Assembly: GCA_011524755.1 (NCBI GenBank)
Contig: WTJR01000073.1
Coordinates: 2,942-9,495, forward strand
From: Halieaceae bacterium
GTDB taxonomy: Bacteria > Pseudomonadota > Gammaproteobacteria > Pseudomonadales > Halieaceae
Direction of reading: 5' to 3'
DNA length: 6,554 nt
Positions 1-6,289 of this stretch are shown one piece after another. The notes below the pieces were generated by a model that was not told the DNA's origin, did no database searches, and saw only the letters and a list, made by a program, of their open reading frames with translations. Position numbers and translations under genes: made by a program. Positions within the stretch are counted from its first letter, which is position 1. Each line of letters opens with the position of its first letter.

Positions 1-338
1 AGGAAGGTCCATGCAAATTGAATGGCATCGCGCTTGAAATAATCTCCGAAACTGAAATTACCCAACATTTCAAAGAACGTGTGATGACGCGCCGTGTAAC
101 CCACGTTTTCGAGGTCGTTGTGCTTACCCCCAGCTCTGACGCACCGCTGACTCGATGCGGCCCGGTTGTAATCTCGGGGTTCGAGTCCCAAAAACGTATC
201 TTTAAACTGATTCATTCCCGCGTTAGTGAACAGGAGTGTGGGGTCGTCGTGCGGCACCAATGAGCTTGACGCGACACGCGTGTGCCCTTGGCGCTCAAAA
301 TACGACAGAAACGCTTCTCGAATTTCAGCAGTCTTCAT
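1..338 (-). CDS. alaS: Alanyl-tRNA synthetase, N-terminal part (cut by window edge)
   Basis: Cytoplasmic class II aminoacyl-tRNA synthetase that charges tRNA-Ala with alanine. The minus strand from an ATG at 338 reads 112 complete codons and then runs off the left edge; the family is usually about 870 aa, so only the start of the catalytic domain is here. The N-terminus is typical: residues 1-20 include REAFLSYFERQGH, then a VPHDDPTLLFTNAGMNQFK stretch (about 28-46), an RCVRAGGKHNDLENVG block (66-80) and a RHHTFFEMLGNFSFGDYFK block (84-102), which together are a hallmark of AlaRS. Only a weak ribosome site (GAGA, 7 bases before the ATG) is visible. It follows hinT by 36 bases on the same strand and is probably co-transcribed with it. 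Identity is very secure; the editing and C-terminal domains cannot be judged. Confidence 0.97.
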   Translation of the reverse strand, partial: MKTAEIREAFLSYFERQGHTRVASSSLVPHDDPTLLFTNAGMNQFKDTFLGLEPRDYNRAASSQRCVRAGGKHNDLENVGYTARHHTFFEMLGNFSFGDYFKRDAIQFAWTF

Positions 339-374
339 GCGTGGATCTCAAAATTAGTAACGGGAGGTGTTTTG

Positions 375-731
375 CTAGGCCAAACCCGAAGCAAGCTCAC
401 CCTCTTTCATGTCTCGGCCAGCGAGGATATGTAGGTGTAAGTGGAATACCGTTTGGCCACCACCTGCACCGTTATTAATGACCAAGCGGAACGCATCAGC
501 GACTCCCAATTGGTCTGCAACTTTGCCAGCAACCACCAACAAATGACCGAGTAGCGCCTGATCCTCCTCACTCGCCATACTCAGCATAGGGATTGGCTTG
601 CGGGGAATAATCAACACGTGGGTGGGCGCCTGCGGATAGATATCCTTGATTACGACACAAAGATCGTCTTCGTAGAGAAAATCGGTTGGGATTTCGCCAC
701 GCGTAATCTTTCCAAAGATAGTGTCTTCCAC
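375..731 (-). CDS. hinT: HinT-type HIT family purine nucleoside phosphoramidase
   Basis: A 118-aa histidine triad protein, matching the length of E. coli HinT (119 aa). Known family members hydrolyse adenosine 5'-phosphoramidates and aminoacyl-adenylates in the cytoplasm. Visible features are the TIFGKI..GEIP N-terminus, YPQAPTHVLIIPRKPI (32-47), RLVINNGAGGGQTVFHLHLHIL (82-103), and the triad H97-H99-H101, with H99 expected to be the nucleophile. The start must be GTG at 731, because the first in-frame ATG is only at codon 49, inside the conserved core. A weak AGGG sits 9-12 bases before it, within the end of the preceding gene. Only 5 bases separate it from the Trm112-like stop, which suggests translational coupling. 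Its place directly before alaS is notable because HinT acts on aminoacyl-AMP, the intermediate of tRNA synthetases; a functional link is inference. Confidence 0.94.
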   Translation of the reverse strand: MEDTIFGKITRGEIPTDFLYEDDLCVVIKDIYPQAPTHVLIIPRKPIPMLSMASEEDQALLGHLLVVAGKVADQLGVADAFRLVINNGAGGGQTVFHLHLHILAGRDMKEGELASGLA

Positions 732-736
732 AATAT

Positions 737-922
737 CTACCCTAACTTCTCGTCGGCTGTTAGTTGTCGTGCCTCGCCTTCCAGCAATACGGGAATACCA
801 TCTTTCACTGGATAGGCAAGACCACTGGCTTTACAGACCAGCTCTTGTTTCGCTTCGTCATAATCCAAGGGCGCCTTGGTGACGGGGCATACCAAAATTT
901 GCAGCAACTTCTTATCGAGCAC
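737..922 (-). CDS. Trm112-like / UPF0434 (YcaR-type) small protein
   Basis: A 61-aa protein (63 aa if the upstream ATG is used) that resembles E. coli YcaR in length and pattern: LLQILVCPVTKAPL, QELVCKASGLAYPVKDGIPVLL, then EARQLTADE near the end. Trm112-like proteins are small zinc-ribbon folds; in eukaryotes and archaea Trm112 activates methyltransferases, while the bacterial role is not settled. The usual CPxC pair is broken here: the second position is Thr, leaving one Cys at this site and one in LVCK, so zinc binding as in Trm112 is doubtful. I place the start at GTG 922 because a GAGGAG ribosome site (929-934) lies 6 bases before it but directly touches the alternative ATG at 928. The gene ends 5 bases before hinT. 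Confidence 0.88.
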   Translation of the reverse strand: MLDKKLLQILVCPVTKAPLDYDEAKQELVCKASGLAYPVKDGIPVLLEGEARQLTADEKLG

Positions 923-928
923 GAGCAT

Positions 929-934
929 CTCCTC
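929..934 (-). promoter_or_regulatory. Ribosome binding site that decides the Trm112-like start
   Basis: Read on the minus strand this is GAGGAG. It abuts the ATG at 928 with no spacer, which is too close for normal initiation, but is 6 bases from the GTG at 922. This favours the GTG, giving a protein that begins MLDKKLL and lines up better with YcaR (MDHRLL). Confidence 0.6.
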
Positions 935-946
935 ACTGAACCGCTA

Positions 947-975
947 AGTATACGCGCTAATACCCATCAGGGCAT
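947..975 (-). promoter_or_regulatory. Candidate promoter for Trm112-like gene, hinT and alaS
   Basis: On the minus strand a good -10 (TATACT, 947-952, five of six matches to TATAAT) follows a poor -35 (ATGCCC, 970-975, three of six) at 17 bases. The -35 lies in the last codons and stop of the M23 gene. Transcription would start near 940, about 18 bases before the preferred GTG start. This could let the housekeeping genes be expressed apart from the peptidase. The call is by eye only and the weak -35 keeps it tentative. Confidence 0.3.
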
Positions 976-1788
976 CGGGGGTACCAGTAACTGAGGATCA
1001 ATTCGTTGATTGAACCAACTCATTCGCCAGTCCAAGTGCGGGCCAGTAGCACGACCGGTAGCACCGATGGCACCAATCGGGTCACCCACCTTGAGAACAT
1101 CACCGACTTCAACATCGATACGGCTCATGTGCAGAAAAGACGAGCTCAGGCCGTAGCCATGATCGAGGATAACGGTGCCGCCACTGTAGAAAAGATCAGG
1201 CTCAGCGAGTGTTACAAGACCGGGCCCAGGCGAATAAACAGGCGTGCCCGTGGGCCGAGCAATATCCACGCCGTAGTGAGGGTTTCCTGGATTACCGTTG
1301 TAAAAGCGCTGACTGCCATAAACCCCACTGATCCGTCCCGTAGCAGGCCACGACAGCCCGGCTTTGACCGCCTTTAAAAAGCCCTCGTTCTCGATGCGTC
1401 TTGATTTCGCGCTTCGAACTTTTTCTCGCTCACGTCGAATGCGCTCTAACTGCTCTGCCGGAGGTGTCACCGTGCGCTGCGGCACACCCTCTACCCTCGA
1501 AATGCGGTATTCACGCGTGGCTATATTGAGCGAGCAAACCACATCCTCTCCGACGGTAAGATCCATTTCGTTCGGCGCATTTCGCCCCAAACCTACGACG
1601 AAGCTACCGTCAGGTAATACCGGCACATCGATGTTCTCGAAACGAACGGAGGTTCCGGGTAGGACTTCTCCCCAAAGAAGGCCGCCCGGTTTGAACTGGC
1701 CTTCAAGCTCTGGGCAGATGACCTCTTCAGAATGGGCGAAGGCAGAACCAAACGCTGCCACTATGAAAATGAGTGAAGTTGCTCTCAT
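967..1788 (-). CDS. Exported M23 (LytM-type) peptidase with HxD in place of HxH
   Basis: A 273-aa protein with a Sec signal peptide (MRATSLIFIVAAFGSAFA, likely cut after residue 18). A beta-rich region (about 24-100) contains the only two Cys (C25, C85), a possible disulfide in the periplasm. A charged, probably coiled segment follows (108-138), then an M23 domain (about 145-270). The M23 core shows HYGVDIA (H171, D175 as expected zinc ligands), SSFLHMS (H220, expected catalytic) and TGPHLDW (H251). In canonical LytM enzymes the last motif is HLH, whose second His binds zinc; here it is Asp253. Asp can bind zinc, and I recall related proteobacterial proteins with the same HLDW, so activity is plausible but not certain. 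The role would be cutting peptidoglycan cross-link peptides, or acting as a regulator if inactive. ATG 1788 is supported by the signal peptide and a CGGGAA 6 bases upstream. It heads the leftward gene group and diverges from greB. Confidence 0.9.
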   Translation of the reverse strand: MRATSLIFIVAAFGSAFAHSEEVICPELEGQFKPGGLLWGEVLPGTSVRFENIDVPVLPDGSFVVGLGRNAPNEMDLTVGEDVVCSLNIATREYRISRVEGVPQRTVTPPAEQLERIRREREKVRSAKSRRIENEGFLKAVKAGLSWPATGRISGVYGSQRFYNGNPGNPHYGVDIARPTGTPVYSPGPGLVTLAEPDLFYSGGTVILDHGYGLSSSFLHMSRIDVEVGDVLKVGDPIGAIGATGRATGPHLDWRMSWFNQRIDPQLLVPPMP

Positions 1789-1926
1789 GGTAAATTCCCG
1801 ATAAAAGTCCAGGTGGAAGTCCCAATAGTCGTTGGCTCAATGGTGTCTCAGTGACTGACCTGAATCCAGCGTTGTTACGTTTTCTCTTTCGAGCGGGTCT
1901 AGCAGCAAACACAGGTTTAGAAGTCC
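1789..1926. promoter_or_regulatory. Divergent intergenic region between M23 gene and greB
   Basis: These 138 bases must hold promoters for both directions, but I see no pair of boxes close to consensus on either strand. There is an 11-base palindrome with a single centre base at 1848-1858 (TCAGT-G-ACTGA) and a CCAA/TTGG inverted pair at about 1822-1835. Either could be an operator or chance. greB has no strong ribosome site. A leftward ORF starting at 1912 overlaps the M23 signal peptide in another frame and is not a credible gene. Confidence 0.4.
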
Positions 1927-2424
1927 ATGTCGCGATACCGTCCGCCCCGAGCCAAAGGCTCGCCTTACATTACCCCCGAAGGCGCTCAGCGATTGCGAGA
2001 CGAGCTAAACACGCTTTGGAAAGTTGAGCGACCGCAGGTAACCGCCACTGTGCATGCGGCTGCACTCAACGGTGATCGCTCTGAGAATGGTGACTATATT
2101 TATGGGAAAAAGCGGCTGAGGGAAATAGATAGTCGCGTCCGGTTTCTTCAAAAGCGACTGGATGAGCTTCAGGTTGTCGACACGAAGCCCTCGGATACAA
2201 ATCGCATCTTTTTTGGCTGCCGGATCGGCCTCGAGGACGAGGAGGGACTAGCCCACAACTACCGTATTGTCGGCCCTGATGAATTTGATCTTAATCAAGG
2301 ACTTCTGAGCTGTGACTCGCCTCTCGGCAGGGCGTTGTTGGGCAAAAGTGCGGGCGATACCGTGTATTTGAAAACCCCGGAGGGTGAGACGGAGTGGTAC
2401 ATCGACTCCATCACCTATGAATAG
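1927..2424 (+). CDS. greB: Transcription elongation factor GreB
   Basis: A 165-aa GreA/GreB family protein (E. coli GreB is 158 aa). It enters the RNA polymerase secondary channel and stimulates cleavage of backtracked RNA. The N-terminal coiled coil (about 15-85) carries the tip motif GDRSENGDY with acidic D50 and E53, the residues that help hold the catalytic magnesium, followed by KKRLREID. The C-terminal FKBP-like domain (about 90-165) includes YRIVGPDEFD, SPLGRALLGK and a GETEWYIDSI ending. The TLWKVERPQV stretch and RLREID pattern favour GreB over GreA. The N-terminus is about 8 residues longer than E. coli GreB and basic (MSRYRPPRAKGS). ATG 1927 has no clear ribosome site nearby, so the exact start is a little less sure. 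gcvP follows on the same strand after 88 bases. Confidence 0.96.
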   Translation: MSRYRPPRAKGSPYITPEGAQRLRDELNTLWKVERPQVTATVHAAALNGDRSENGDYIYGKKRLREIDSRVRFLQKRLDELQVVDTKPSDTNRIFFGCRIGLEDEEGLAHNYRIVGPDEFDLNQGLLSCDSPLGRALLGKSAGDTVYLKTPEGETEWYIDSITYE

Positions 2425-2469
2425 CTAAATTTAATAAAAATTCACGCCAACTAAAGCGACATAACGCCC

Positions 2470-2497
2470 TTGGGAGCGGACTGACAAGTGCTAAGAT
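2470..2497 (+). promoter_or_regulatory. Candidate gcvP promoter with very short leader
   Basis: TTGGGA (2470-2475, four of six matches to TTGACA) and TAAGAT (2492-2497, four of six to TATAAT) are spaced by 16 bases. Transcription would start near 2504, only about 9 bases before the gcvP ATG, giving a nearly leaderless message. That fits the lack of a visible ribosome site there. No terminator hairpin is seen after greB, so read-through from greB is also possible. Weak, by-eye call. Confidence 0.3.
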
Positions 2498-2512
2498 CAC
2501 AGCAAGTCGTTT

Positions 2513-5380
2513 ATGCTCAACCCAGTTGGAGATCTGCCGTTGACTCGCAATGCTACTGACGCTTTCAGGCACCGACACCTCGGTACCACACCGGTTCAAC
2601 AAGAAGAAATGGCTCTAAGTGCGGGCTTTGAAAGTGTTCAAGAACTCATAGAAACAACCGTCCCAGACAACATCAAACTTCAAACCACTCTGAATTTACC
2701 GCCCGCTCTTAGCGAGAGCGAAGCGCTGACAAAGCTCCGACATTACGCCGATCAAAACAAAGTGCTCAGAAGCTGTATCGGCATGGGTTACTACGACACC
2801 ATCACTCCACCAGTCTTGCTCAGAAATGTTTTTGAGAATCCGGGGTGGTACACGGCCTACACGCCCTACCAGCCAGAAATCTCACAAGGTCGTCTGGAAA
2901 CGCTGCTGACCTTCCAGCAAGTCATTATTGACCTCACGGGCATGCCGCTTGCCAACGCGTCACTCCTGGATGAGGCCACTGCGGCTGCAGAAGCCATGAC
3001 GCTCATGCAACGCATGAACCGGAAATCCAAATCAAAGCGCTTTGTGGTTGCCAGTGACTGTCACCCGCAGACCATTTCATTGGTTGAGACACGTGCTGAG
3101 CCACTGGGTATCACCGTAGAAATCGTCGAGCCTGATGAACTGGCTAATGTTACGGATGCCTTCGGTGTATTGGCCCAATACCCCGGAACCTACGGCGATG
3201 TTCGAGACCTCAGTGACATCATTGGTCACTGCCACAACGCCGGTGCCCTAGTAGGTGTCGCCTCCGATTTGTTGGCGCTTACCCTCCTCAAATCACCGGG
3301 CGCCATGGGCGCCGATGTCGTTTTCGGAAACTCACAACGATTTGGCGTCCCCCTGGGTTACGGAGGGCCCCATGCGGCCTTCTTTGCAACCCGTGATGAG
3401 TTCAAGCGCTCTATGCCCGGGCGTGTCATCGGCGTGTCGGTTGACAGCAAAGGGCGCCAGGCGCTCCGCATGGCGATGCAGACGCGCGAGCAACACATCC
3501 GGCGAGAGAAGGCGACAAGCAATATCTGCACGGCACAGGCCTTGCTCGCAATCATGGCTGGACTCTTCGCTATGCATCACGGTCCACAGGGGTTACGGGG
3601 GATTGGTGAGCGAGTCCACCAGATGACGTCCTCGTTGGCGGCATCGCTGACCAGCGCTGGCTTTAAGCTACAAAATGCATCGTGGTTCGATACGCTCTGC
3701 GTCGAAGTCGATGACGCGGCGCAGGTCATTCAAGCGGCCGAGTCGGCTGGCTTCAATTTCCGCGAAATCTCGTCAACTAGTATCGGAGTCTCACTCGACG
3801 AGACAACGACGGACGAGGAACTTCGCTCAATTTGTCGGGTTTTTGGTGCTGAACCCACGAGCGGACGCTCAGGCATCCCCTCCAAGCTCTTGCGTGAGAT
3901 GGACTACCTAAGCCATCCACTGTTTAGCGACTACCGGACAGAGACGGAGATGCTTCGCTATCTCAAGCGCTTAGAGAATAAGGATATCTCGCTGACACGC
4001 GCGATGATTCCGCTCGGTAGCTGCACCATGAAACTTAACGCGGCTGCGGAGATGATCCCGGTATCTTGGCCTGAATTCTCCCGTATCCACCCGTTCGCGC
4101 CGCAACACCAGGTGGCGGGCTACCGCGCCATGCTCGATGAGCTTACCGCGTGGCTTACCGAGTGCACGGGCTATGACGCCATGTCGCTACAGCCCAATTC
4201 AGGGGCACAGGGAGAGTACGCAGGATTAATGGCGATCAGGCGCTACCACCGGGCTCGTGGCGAAGCGCACCGGAATATATGTCTCATCCCAACGTCAGCG
4301 CATGGAACGAACCCGGCGAGCGCAGTGATGGCGGGCATGACGGTTGTGTTGGTGAACTGTGATGACAGCGGCAATGTCGATATGGAAGACCTAAAAGCCA
4401 AAGCTGAACTCCACTCCTCCGACCTCGCCGCAATTATGGTGACCTACCCGTCCACGCATGGGGTGTTTGAGACATCGATCGTTGAGCTCTGCGAATTGAT
4501 TCACCAGCATGGCGGTCAGGTTTATGTTGATGGCGCCAATCTAAACGCATTGGTTGGACTTGCGGGTCCAGGTAAGTTTGGTGCTGACGTATCCCACCTA
4601 AACCTCCATAAAACGTTCTGCATCCCGCACGGTGGTGGTGGGCCCGGTATGGGGCCCATCGGAGTGGGCAGCCATTTGGCACCACACCTGCCCTCATCGG
4701 TGGTCGCGCCCCTCCAAGGCCTGGATGCAACTAATAATGTCATTTCAGCAACGCCCTACGGAAGCGCTTCGATACTGCCCATTTCATGGATGTACATTGC
4801 CATGATGGGTCCGGATGGCGTCACCGATGCCAGTCGCGTTGCGATCGTTCATGCCAACTACATTGCCAGCCGTCTCAAAGGTCATTACGACGTCTTATAT
4901 ACCGGAAAAAAGGGGACTGTCGCCCATGAGTGCATCATCGACATTCGTCCCCTCAAGGAACGTACCGGGGTGACGGAGGAAGATGTTGCGAAGCGACTTA
5001 TCGATTATGGGTTCCACGCGCCCACCATGTCGTTTCCCGTCGCCGGTACACTAATGATCGAACCGACAGAATCAGAGTCGCTGGCTGAAATCGACCGGTT
5101 CTGCGACGCCATGTTGTCAATTCGCGGTGAAATAAGGGCGGTGGAGGAAGGTCGCTCTGACCCAACCAACAACCCGCTTAAAAACGCACCACATACACTG
5201 GACGAGGTTACCGCTGATCAGTGGGACCGGCCCTACAGCAGAGAACAAGCAGTATGGCCCGTAGCATCATTGCGAGCCGATAAGTACTGGGCGCCCGTCA
5301 ATCGAGTCGATAACGTTTACGGTGATCGCAATCTGATTTGCTCGTGTCCGAGCATTGAATCTTATTTGGAACCCGCTTAA
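2513..5380 (+). CDS. gcvP: Glycine dehydrogenase (decarboxylating), P protein, single chain
   Basis: PLP-dependent P protein of the glycine cleavage system: it decarboxylates glycine and passes the aminomethyl group to the lipoyl arm of GcvH, feeding 5,10-methylenetetrahydrofolate. At 955 aa it is the full single-chain form (E. coli 957 aa) with both halves fused. The N-terminal half has FRHRHLG (19-25), GMGYYDT (90-96) and YTAYTPYQPEISQGR. The C-terminal half has PLGSCTMKLN (500-509), PNSGAQGEYAG, SAHGTNPASA (595-604) and HLNLHKTF (695-702), where K700 is the expected PLP lysine, followed by the glycine-rich IPHGGGGPG loop. The reading frame is intact. ATG 2513 gives the usual N-terminal length, though no clear ribosome site precedes it. 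gcvT and gcvH are not adjacent, so the other subunits must be encoded elsewhere. It converges with the DUF1244 gene. Confidence 0.97.
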   Translation: MLNPVGDLPLTRNATDAFRHRHLGTTPVQQEEMALSAGFESVQELIETTVPDNIKLQTTLNLPPALSESEALTKLRHYADQNKVLRSCIGMGYYDTITPPVLLRNVFENPGWYTAYTPYQPEISQGRLETLLTFQQVIIDLTGMPLANASLLDEATAAAEAMTLMQRMNRKSKSKRFVVASDCHPQTISLVETRAEPLGITVEIVEPDELANVTDAFGVLAQYPGTYGDVRDLSDIIGHCHNAGALVGVASDLLALTLLKSPGAMGADVVFGNSQRFGVPLGYGGPHAAFFATRDEFKRSMPGRVIGVSVDSKGRQALRMAMQTREQHIRREKATSNICTAQALLAIMAGLFAMHHGPQGLRGIGERVHQMTSSLAASLTSAGFKLQNASWFDTLCVEVDDAAQVIQAAESAGFNFREISSTSIGVSLDETTTDEELRSICRVFGAEPTSGRSGIPSKLLREMDYLSHPLFSDYRTETEMLRYLKRLENKDISLTRAMIPLGSCTMKLNAAAEMIPVSWPEFSRIHPFAPQHQVAGYRAMLDELTAWLTECTGYDAMSLQPNSGAQGEYAGLMAIRRYHRARGEAHRNICLIPTSAHGTNPASAVMAGMTVVLVNCDDSGNVDMEDLKAKAELHSSDLAAIMVTYPSTHGVFETSIVELCELIHQHGGQVYVDGANLNALVGLAGPGKFGADVSHLNLHKTFCIPHGGGGPGMGPIGVGSHLAPHLPSSVVAPLQGLDATNNVISATPYGSASILPISWMYIAMMGPDGVTDASRVAIVHANYIASRLKGHYDVLYTGKKGTVAHECIIDIRPLKERTGVTEEDVAKRLIDYGFHAPTMSFPVAGTLMIEPTESESLAEIDRFCDAMLSIRGEIRAVEEGRSDPTNNPLKNAPHTLDEVTADQWDRPYSREQAVWPVASLRADKYWAPVNRVDNVYGDRNLICSCPSIESYLEPA

Positions 5381-5432
5381 TCCGTTCTAGGATGGCAAGG
5401 CCCATGTAACCTGAAAGCCCAGCCCTGTCGGC

Positions 5433-5687
5433 TTACTGATCTTCAGATAATGGGGTTTGGTACTGCGCTTTCCACTCGTCGTAGGGCATACCATAAACGC
5501 GTTCGCGCGCATCGTCCTTTGACAGGTCTAACCCCGACTCGTTGGCCGCCTCCGCGTACCACTTAGACAGACAGTTACGACAAAAACCTGCCAGATTCAT
5601 GAGGTCAATATTCTGGACGTCGGTTCTCTCTTGAAGGTGGGATACCAAACGTCGAAAGGCGGCGGCTTCCAGTTCAGTCTTGGTCAT
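5433..5687 (-). CDS. DUF1244 family protein
   Basis: An 84-aa protein that I recognise as DUF1244 from its well conserved pattern: ELEAAAFRRLVSHLQERTD (5-23), VQNIDLMNLAGFCRNCLSKWY (24-44) and VYGMPYDEWKAQYQ (64-77). The CRNC pair (C36, C39) could bind a metal or react with thiols, but no second CxxC is present. The domain has no established biochemical role that I know of; it is mostly helical by appearance, with no signal peptide or membrane segment, so it is likely cytoplasmic. Its ATG shares one base with the stop of the upstream Nudix gene (TAATG), which implies coupled translation; only a weak GAGAGA precedes it. The last bases converge on gcvP with a 52-base gap and no convincing terminator. 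Confidence 0.93.
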   Translation of the reverse strand: MTKTELEAAAFRRLVSHLQERTDVQNIDLMNLAGFCRNCLSKWYAEAANESGLDLSKDDARERVYGMPYDEWKAQYQTPLSEDQ

Positions 5688-6145
5688 TACTGTCTCTCAA
5701 TCATCAAAGTCTGAATGATATCGGCCTGGTTCGCGTAGCGCCATTTTAGGTGCTGGAATAGCTCAGGCGCGTACCAGTCGGCATGCTGAATTTCGATAGG
5801 ACGGCTAATCTCAATCTCGCGACCTGACACTGCCTCGCACCAGTAAAGTCGAAAGCCATTGTCAAATTCCGCGGCTAACTCTCCAGCGCTTACCTGCACA
5901 CCCGTTTCTTCCCAGGTTTCTCGCTCCGCGGCACATTGTGCAGACTCGCCGCTATCGACCGATCCCCCGGGCGGACCGTAAGTGCCCCCCATAATCTTAA
6001 CGAGCAGTAGTTCGCCGTTGTCTACTGCCAAACATCCCGCGCTGGGAACGCCCATATCACCTGACGTTACAGAGCACGTTGGTTGTCGCGAACACGCATT
6101 CAACATGAGTGCTGCGATCACAATCAGCATCCAAGACGCTTTCAT
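5687..6145 (-). CDS. Nudix hydrolase with lipoprotein signal peptide
   Basis: A 152-aa protein whose Nudix box is complete: G61-x5-E67-x7-R75-E76-x2-E79-E80-x-G82, within PPGGSVDSGES and RETWEETG, at bases 5897-5965. Nudix enzymes cleave a nucleoside diphosphate linked to another group, using metal held by the REXXEE glutamates. The substrate cannot be told from the sequence. The N-terminus MKASWMLIVIAALMLNAC is a lipoprotein signal: positive charge, hydrophobic core and lipobox LNAC ending at C18 (bases 6092-6103). Ser at +2 would send it to the outer membrane by the usual rule. Four more Cys (24, 38, 71, 103) could form disulfides. I chose ATG 6145 because GGGAGAG lies just upstream at good spacing and the signal peptide begins there; an in-frame TTG at 6190 would bury the signal. 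It overlaps the DUF1244 start by one base. Confidence 0.9.
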   Translation of the reverse strand: MKASWMLIVIAALMLNACSRQPTCSVTSGDMGVPSAGCLAVDNGELLLVKIMGGTYGPPGGSVDSGESAQCAAERETWEETGVQVSAGELAAEFDNGFRLYWCEAVSGREIEISRPIEIQHADWYAPELFQHLKWRYANQADIIQTLMIERQ

Positions 6146-6150
6146 AACAT

Positions 6151-6157
6151 CTCTCCC
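6151..6157 (-). promoter_or_regulatory. Strong ribosome binding site of the Nudix gene
   Basis: The minus strand reads GGGAGAG here, with GGAG 7 bases before the ATG at 6145. It is the best ribosome site in the window and settles the start in favour of the lipoprotein form over an upstream TTG at 6190. Confidence 0.75.
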
Positions 6158-6172
6158 ACAATGTCTCTCAGA

Positions 6173-6192
6173 TATTGGCTCCGCATCCAATA
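6173..6192 (-). repeat. Inverted repeat in presumed Nudix leader
   Basis: A perfect 6-base inverted repeat, TATTGG and CCAATA, separated by 8 bases (6179-6186). It lies about 28 bases before the Nudix ATG, just upstream of the ribosome site. It could form a leader hairpin or be a binding site for a dimeric regulator; chance is also possible for arms this short. Confidence 0.4.
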
Positions 6193-6260
6193 CCCGAGCT
6201 TTCTTATTTAGTCCTTAGTTTGGCGGCGGATTCTGCGCCATATTTTAGGGCGCTTTAAGT

Positions 6261-6285
6261 AAAAAATGCCGTAAATGTCGCATTT
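6261..6285 (-). terminator. Second dnaE terminator candidate
   Basis: On the minus strand AAATGC (6285-6280) pairs with GCATTT (6269-6264) around a 10-base loop. The T run is six T (6266-6261), three of them shared with the stem. The stem is A/T-rich and the loop long, so this is weaker than the upstream hairpin at 6290-6311, which it would back up. Confidence 0.4.
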
Positions 6286-6289
6286 GGAG

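Noticed and set aside
18..478. Plus-strand ORFs across alaS and hinT
   Set aside because: They lie antisense to the conserved AlaRS and HIT coding regions and show no family features.
1006..1804. Two plus-strand ORFs opposite the M23 gene
   Set aside because: Antisense shadows of a gene with signal peptide and clear M23 motifs; no ribosome sites or domains.
1727..1912. Leftward 61-codon ORF in the M23/greB gap
   Set aside because: It overlaps the M23 signal peptide in another frame, has no recognisable domain, and its arginine-rich start is typical of a chance frame.
3255..3911. Plus- and minus-strand ORFs inside gcvP
   Set aside because: They are out-of-frame shadows of a full-length, well conserved gcvP; compositions are skewed and no family pattern is visible.
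4434..4743. Minus-strand ORFs opposite the PLP-lysine region of gcvP
   Set aside because: Antisense of the conserved glycine-rich region, with no start signal and no known pattern.
5415..5434. Possible bidirectional terminator between gcvP and DUF1244 (AAGCC-N10-GGCTT)
   Set aside because: The stem is only 5 pairs with a 10-base loop and there is no T run on either strand.
6146..6190. N-terminal extension of the Nudix protein from a TTG at 6190
   Set aside because: It would place 15 polar residues before the signal peptide and ignores the strong ribosome site in front of ATG 6145.
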